The position numbers and the translations under genes are program-made. Below the pieces are notes generated by a model, which saw nothing but the letters and a program-made list of their open reading frames with translations, was not told the DNA's origin and ran no database searches. Positions 61,875-64,000 of a stretch of DNA of 64,000 bases are shown here, piece after piece; positions within the stretch are counted from its first letter, which is position 1; every line of letters starts with the position of its first letter. The DNA is from an uncultured Sunxiuqinia sp. (GTDB taxonomy: Bacteria; Bacteroidota; Bacteroidia; Bacteroidales; Prolixibacteraceae): positions 496,001-560,000 of the forward strand of contig NZ_OY782772.1 of assembly GCF_963678245.1 (NCBI RefSeq), in the 5' to 3' direction.

Positions 61875-63167
61875 ATGAATCCACAAGCTGAAGAATTAAA
61901 CAAGATTATTCAAGCTAAACATCCAGTTGTTTATGATCTTTTGTCTGATAAAGGAAAGAATATCTTTTTTCCGAAGAAAGGTATTTTAGGACAAACAGCT
62001 GATGCAAAAGGCACAAAAATAAATGCCACCATTGGAGCAGCTGTTGAAGATAATGGCAGTCCAATGCGTTTAGGCAGTATTGAGTCAAACGTCAAGTTAG
62101 ATCCTTCATTGGTTTTTCCATATGCACCAAGCTATGGCCGTCCTGATATTCGTGCGAAATGGAAAAGCATGATTTACGAGAAAAACCCGACTTTAAGAAA
62201 TAAAGAATTGAGTTTGCCTGTAGTAACCAATGCTTTAACTCATGGTGTAAGTATGGCCGGGTATCTGTTTTTAAATGAAGGCGAGAAAGTAATTGTTCCC
62301 GACTTGTTCTGGGGAAATTATAACTTGATTCTGAACCATGCTTATGGAGCTGAAGTGTCCAAATTCAACCTTTTTAAAGATGGCGGTTTTGACATTGATT
62401 CATTCAAAACTAAATTAGCAGAAGGCGGAATTGGTAAAAAAGTACTGATTCTAAATTTCCCCAATAATCCGACAGGATACACTCCAACAACGGATGAGAT
62501 CAAAGACATTGTCAGGGTAATTAAAGAATCTGCAGAGCAAGGTAATAAAATTGTTGTTTTCTCCGACGATGCTTATTTTGGACTGGTTTATGAAGATGGC
62601 ATAGAAAAAGAAAGTATCTTTTCGTTTCTTTGCGACTTGCACGAGAATGTACTGGCACTGAAAATTGACGGTCCAACAAAAGAAGATTACGTTTGGGGAT
62701 TCCGTGTAGGATTTATGACTTATGGTATTAAGGGTGTCGATGCTGATTTGTACACCGCACTCGAAGCTAAAACAGCCGGAGCTGTTCGCGGAAACATTTC
62801 TAATGCTGCAAATATCTCTCAGTCGTTACTTTTGAAAGCATTCGAAGATGAAGCGTATCAAGCACAAAAAGCGGAGAAGTTCGATATCATGAACAAGCGG
62901 TATCATGCAGTAAAAGAAGCACTAAAAGATGAAAAGTATACTGAGTATTTTACAGCATTACCATACAACTCTGGCTATTTTATGTGTGTTCAACTTGCTG
63001 ATGGATTAGACGGAGAGCAAATCCGTAAAATATTGATTGACAATTATAGCATTGGGCTGATAAATTTGAATAATGTGTTGCGTGTTGCATTTTCGGCCGT
63101 AGCAGCTGCGGATGTTAAAGAGTTGTTCGAAGGAATATATCATGCATGTAAAGATTCGAAGCAATAA
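61875..63167 (+). CDS. Pyridoxal-phosphate-dependent class I/II aminotransferase
   Basis: The 430-residue fold-type I aminotransferase has PYAPSYGRPDIRAKWKSMIY (substrate-side), FPNNPTGYTPTTDEIKD and the cofactor-lysine block ALKIDGPTKEDYVWGFRVGF. Asp in FSDDAYFGLVY binds the ring nitrogen. The long spacing and the NGSPMRLGSIE segment place it in a Bacteroidota subgroup whose substrate is not established. It is alone between the GroES-like gene and the exonuclease gene and ends in a terminator. Confidence 0.87.
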   Translation: MNPQAEELNKIIQAKHPVVYDLLSDKGKNIFFPKKGILGQTADAKGTKINATIGAAVEDNGSPMRLGSIESNVKLDPSLVFPYAPSYGRPDIRAKWKSMIYEKNPTLRNKELSLPVVTNALTHGVSMAGYLFLNEGEKVIVPDLFWGNYNLILNHAYGAEVSKFNLFKDGGFDIDSFKTKLAEGGIGKKVLILNFPNNPTGYTPTTDEIKDIVRVIKESAEQGNKIVVFSDDAYFGLVYEDGIEKESIFSFLCDLHENVLALKIDGPTKEDYVWGFRVGFMTYGIKGVDADLYTALEAKTAGAVRGNISNAANISQSLLLKAFEDEAYQAQKAEKFDIMNKRYHAVKEALKDEKYTEYFTALPYNSGYFMCVQLADGLDGEQIRKILIDNYSIGLINLNNVLRVAFSAVAAADVKELFEGIYHACKDSKQ

Positions 63168-63191
63168 AATAAATAGTTGACTAATTATAAG

Positions 63192-63223
63192 TGCCTTCTC
63201 ATTATTTGGGGAGGCTTTTTTTT
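63192..63223 (+). terminator. Terminator after the aminotransferase gene
   Basis: GCCTTCTC pairs with GGGGAGGC (three G-T pairs) over an eight-base loop, followed by eight or more T. The T-run touches the stop codon of the convergent exonuclease gene. Confidence 0.75.
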
Positions 63224-63944
63224 ACACGACTTCCATATTTTCCATTGGGATTATTTCCTCGCCTTTATAACGCAGCAGCAAGTTAGTTACTGCTAAAGTA
63301 TCTTTCTCGCAATATCGTATAATTCTGTCGATTTCTCCATCGTTGTAATAAACACTTGCTACCTGGCTGCCATCAATATCGTCTTTTGGAGTTGGGATGT
63401 TGAAAACAGCGCAAAGCAAGTTTAGTGACGTGTAGTTTTTGTAATCGCCAAATTTCCAAAGTTGCAAGGTGTCTATTAATCGGTCTTTAACTTCCCAGGG
63501 TTTCATGCCTGCAATATCCAACGATTTTGGAAGCGGCAGACCGTTGATCAGTGTTCTCCTGGCGATATACGGATAGTCGAATTCTTGTCCGTTGTGGGCG
63601 CAAATTCGTCTTTCTGGATGCGACATGAATTTATTGAGCATGTCGTTAAACTGGCTTAGTAGTTTTTTCTCATTGTCATCAAAAAACGACTTAACCCGGT
63701 AGAATCGTTCCCCTTGCTTTTGTGTGACAACACCGGCTGATATGCAAATGATTTTTCCAAATTCGGCATAAATACCGGCACGTTCATAAACGTCCCCGGC
63801 GGTTTGATCATCAGTTCTGAAATAGGTCGATTTTTTATCCCATAACTGCTGAAAGACCTCAGGTAGTTCTCCAAAGTCAGGCTGTTGTGGTGCCGTTTCG
63901 ATATCGATAAATAAGATGTCTTCTACGTTTAATTGGCTGAGCAT
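63222..63944 (-). CDS. PolB-type 3'-5' exonuclease domain protein
   Basis: The 240-residue protein belongs to the DNA_pol_B_exo2 (PF10108) RNase-H-like exonucleases. ExoI DIE is in ILFIDIETAP, ExoII is in ICAHNGQEFDYPYIARR, and ExoIII has YCEKDTLAVTNL with the last Asp. All catalytic acidic residues are present, so it should digest single-stranded DNA or RNA. No polymerase domain is attached. The frame is complete at both ends and the rest of the window (63945-64000) holds no gene. Confidence 0.88.
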   Translation of the reverse strand: MLSQLNVEDILFIDIETAPQQPDFGELPEVFQQLWDKKSTYFRTDDQTAGDVYERAGIYAEFGKIICISAGVVTQKQGERFYRVKSFFDDNEKKLLSQFNDMLNKFMSHPERRICAHNGQEFDYPYIARRTLINGLPLPKSLDIAGMKPWEVKDRLIDTLQLWKFGDYKNYTSLNLLCAVFNIPTPKDDIDGSQVASVYYNDGEIDRIIRYCEKDTLAVTNLLLRYKGEEIIPMENMEVV

Positions 63945-64000
63945 GGCTATAGGTTTTGTTTGATGAAATTAGTTAAAATATTGATCGCTACGGTATTATT

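Overview
The window comes from a Bacteroidota chromosome, most likely a marine or sediment Marinilabiliales/Prolixibacteraceae-type organism. The evidence is a type IX secretion (Por) C-terminal domain, a polysaccharide-utilisation gene cluster, ECF sigma/anti-sigma pairs of Bacteroidota type, DUF4252, Spy-like and DUF4412 proteins, absence of Shine-Dalgarno sites, and Bacteroidota-type promoters (TTTG ... TAnnTTTG), seen clearly before the tRNA-Ser and asnB. The species cannot be named from the sequence alone.

Layout. 1-10740 (+): carbohydrate locus with the 3' end of a LamG repeat protein, two GH144-type glucanases, a GH43/discoidin/FN3 protein, a GH3 beta-glucosidase and a decayed sulfatase. 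Tandem GH144 plus GH3 points to beta-1,2-glucan (sophoro-oligosaccharide) breakdown; SusC/SusD genes are not in view. 11000-14700: tRNA-Ser(UGA), an HU protein, an ECF sigma/anti-sigma/DUF4252 module and an outer-membrane barrel. 14900-20800 (-): an anchored coiled-coil protein, an NtrC-type regulator, a large hybrid histidine kinase and an outer-membrane protein. 20900-24450 (-): macro-domain protein, EamA transporter, small lipoprotein, a decayed phosphotriesterase-like gene and an MgtC-like protein. 24979-27573 (-): a compact stress cluster (Rho-N, PfpI, CsbD, DUF2383, a small unknown protein, nitroreductase). 27789-29341 (-): a second ECF module with an anti-sigma-like and a Spy-like protein. 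29567-34555 (+): ychF, asnB, a broken ferredoxin gene and a second EamA transporter. 34562-40581 (-): ATP-grasp ligase, gamma-glutamylcysteine ligase and an asymmetric heterodimeric ABC exporter. 40759-55062: glgX, divergent from treZ-glgE-treS/mak-glgB-treY, together a near-complete alpha-glucan/trehalose circuit. 55140-63944: housekeeping genes (DUF4412, smpB, Yip1, miaA, acyl-ACP thioesterase, map, a histidine kinase, a GroES-like protein, an aminotransferase and a PolB-type exonuclease).

How the genes work together. TreY/TreZ release trehalose from alpha-glucan. TreS interconverts trehalose and maltose, its fused maltokinase makes maltose-1-phosphate, GlgE adds it back to alpha-glucan, GlgB branches and GlgX debranches. 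The four-gene minus-strand block at 34562-40581 looks like thiol (glutathione-type) synthesis linked to an exporter.

Three genes (sulfatase, phosphotriesterase-like, ferredoxin) each carry at least two independent lesions, so gene decay is visible here. No transposase, phage gene, CRISPR array or clearly new defence system was found. The most interesting items are the thiol-synthesis/exporter operon, the GlgE-TreYZ operon, and the pseudogenes whose mutational history can be read directly.
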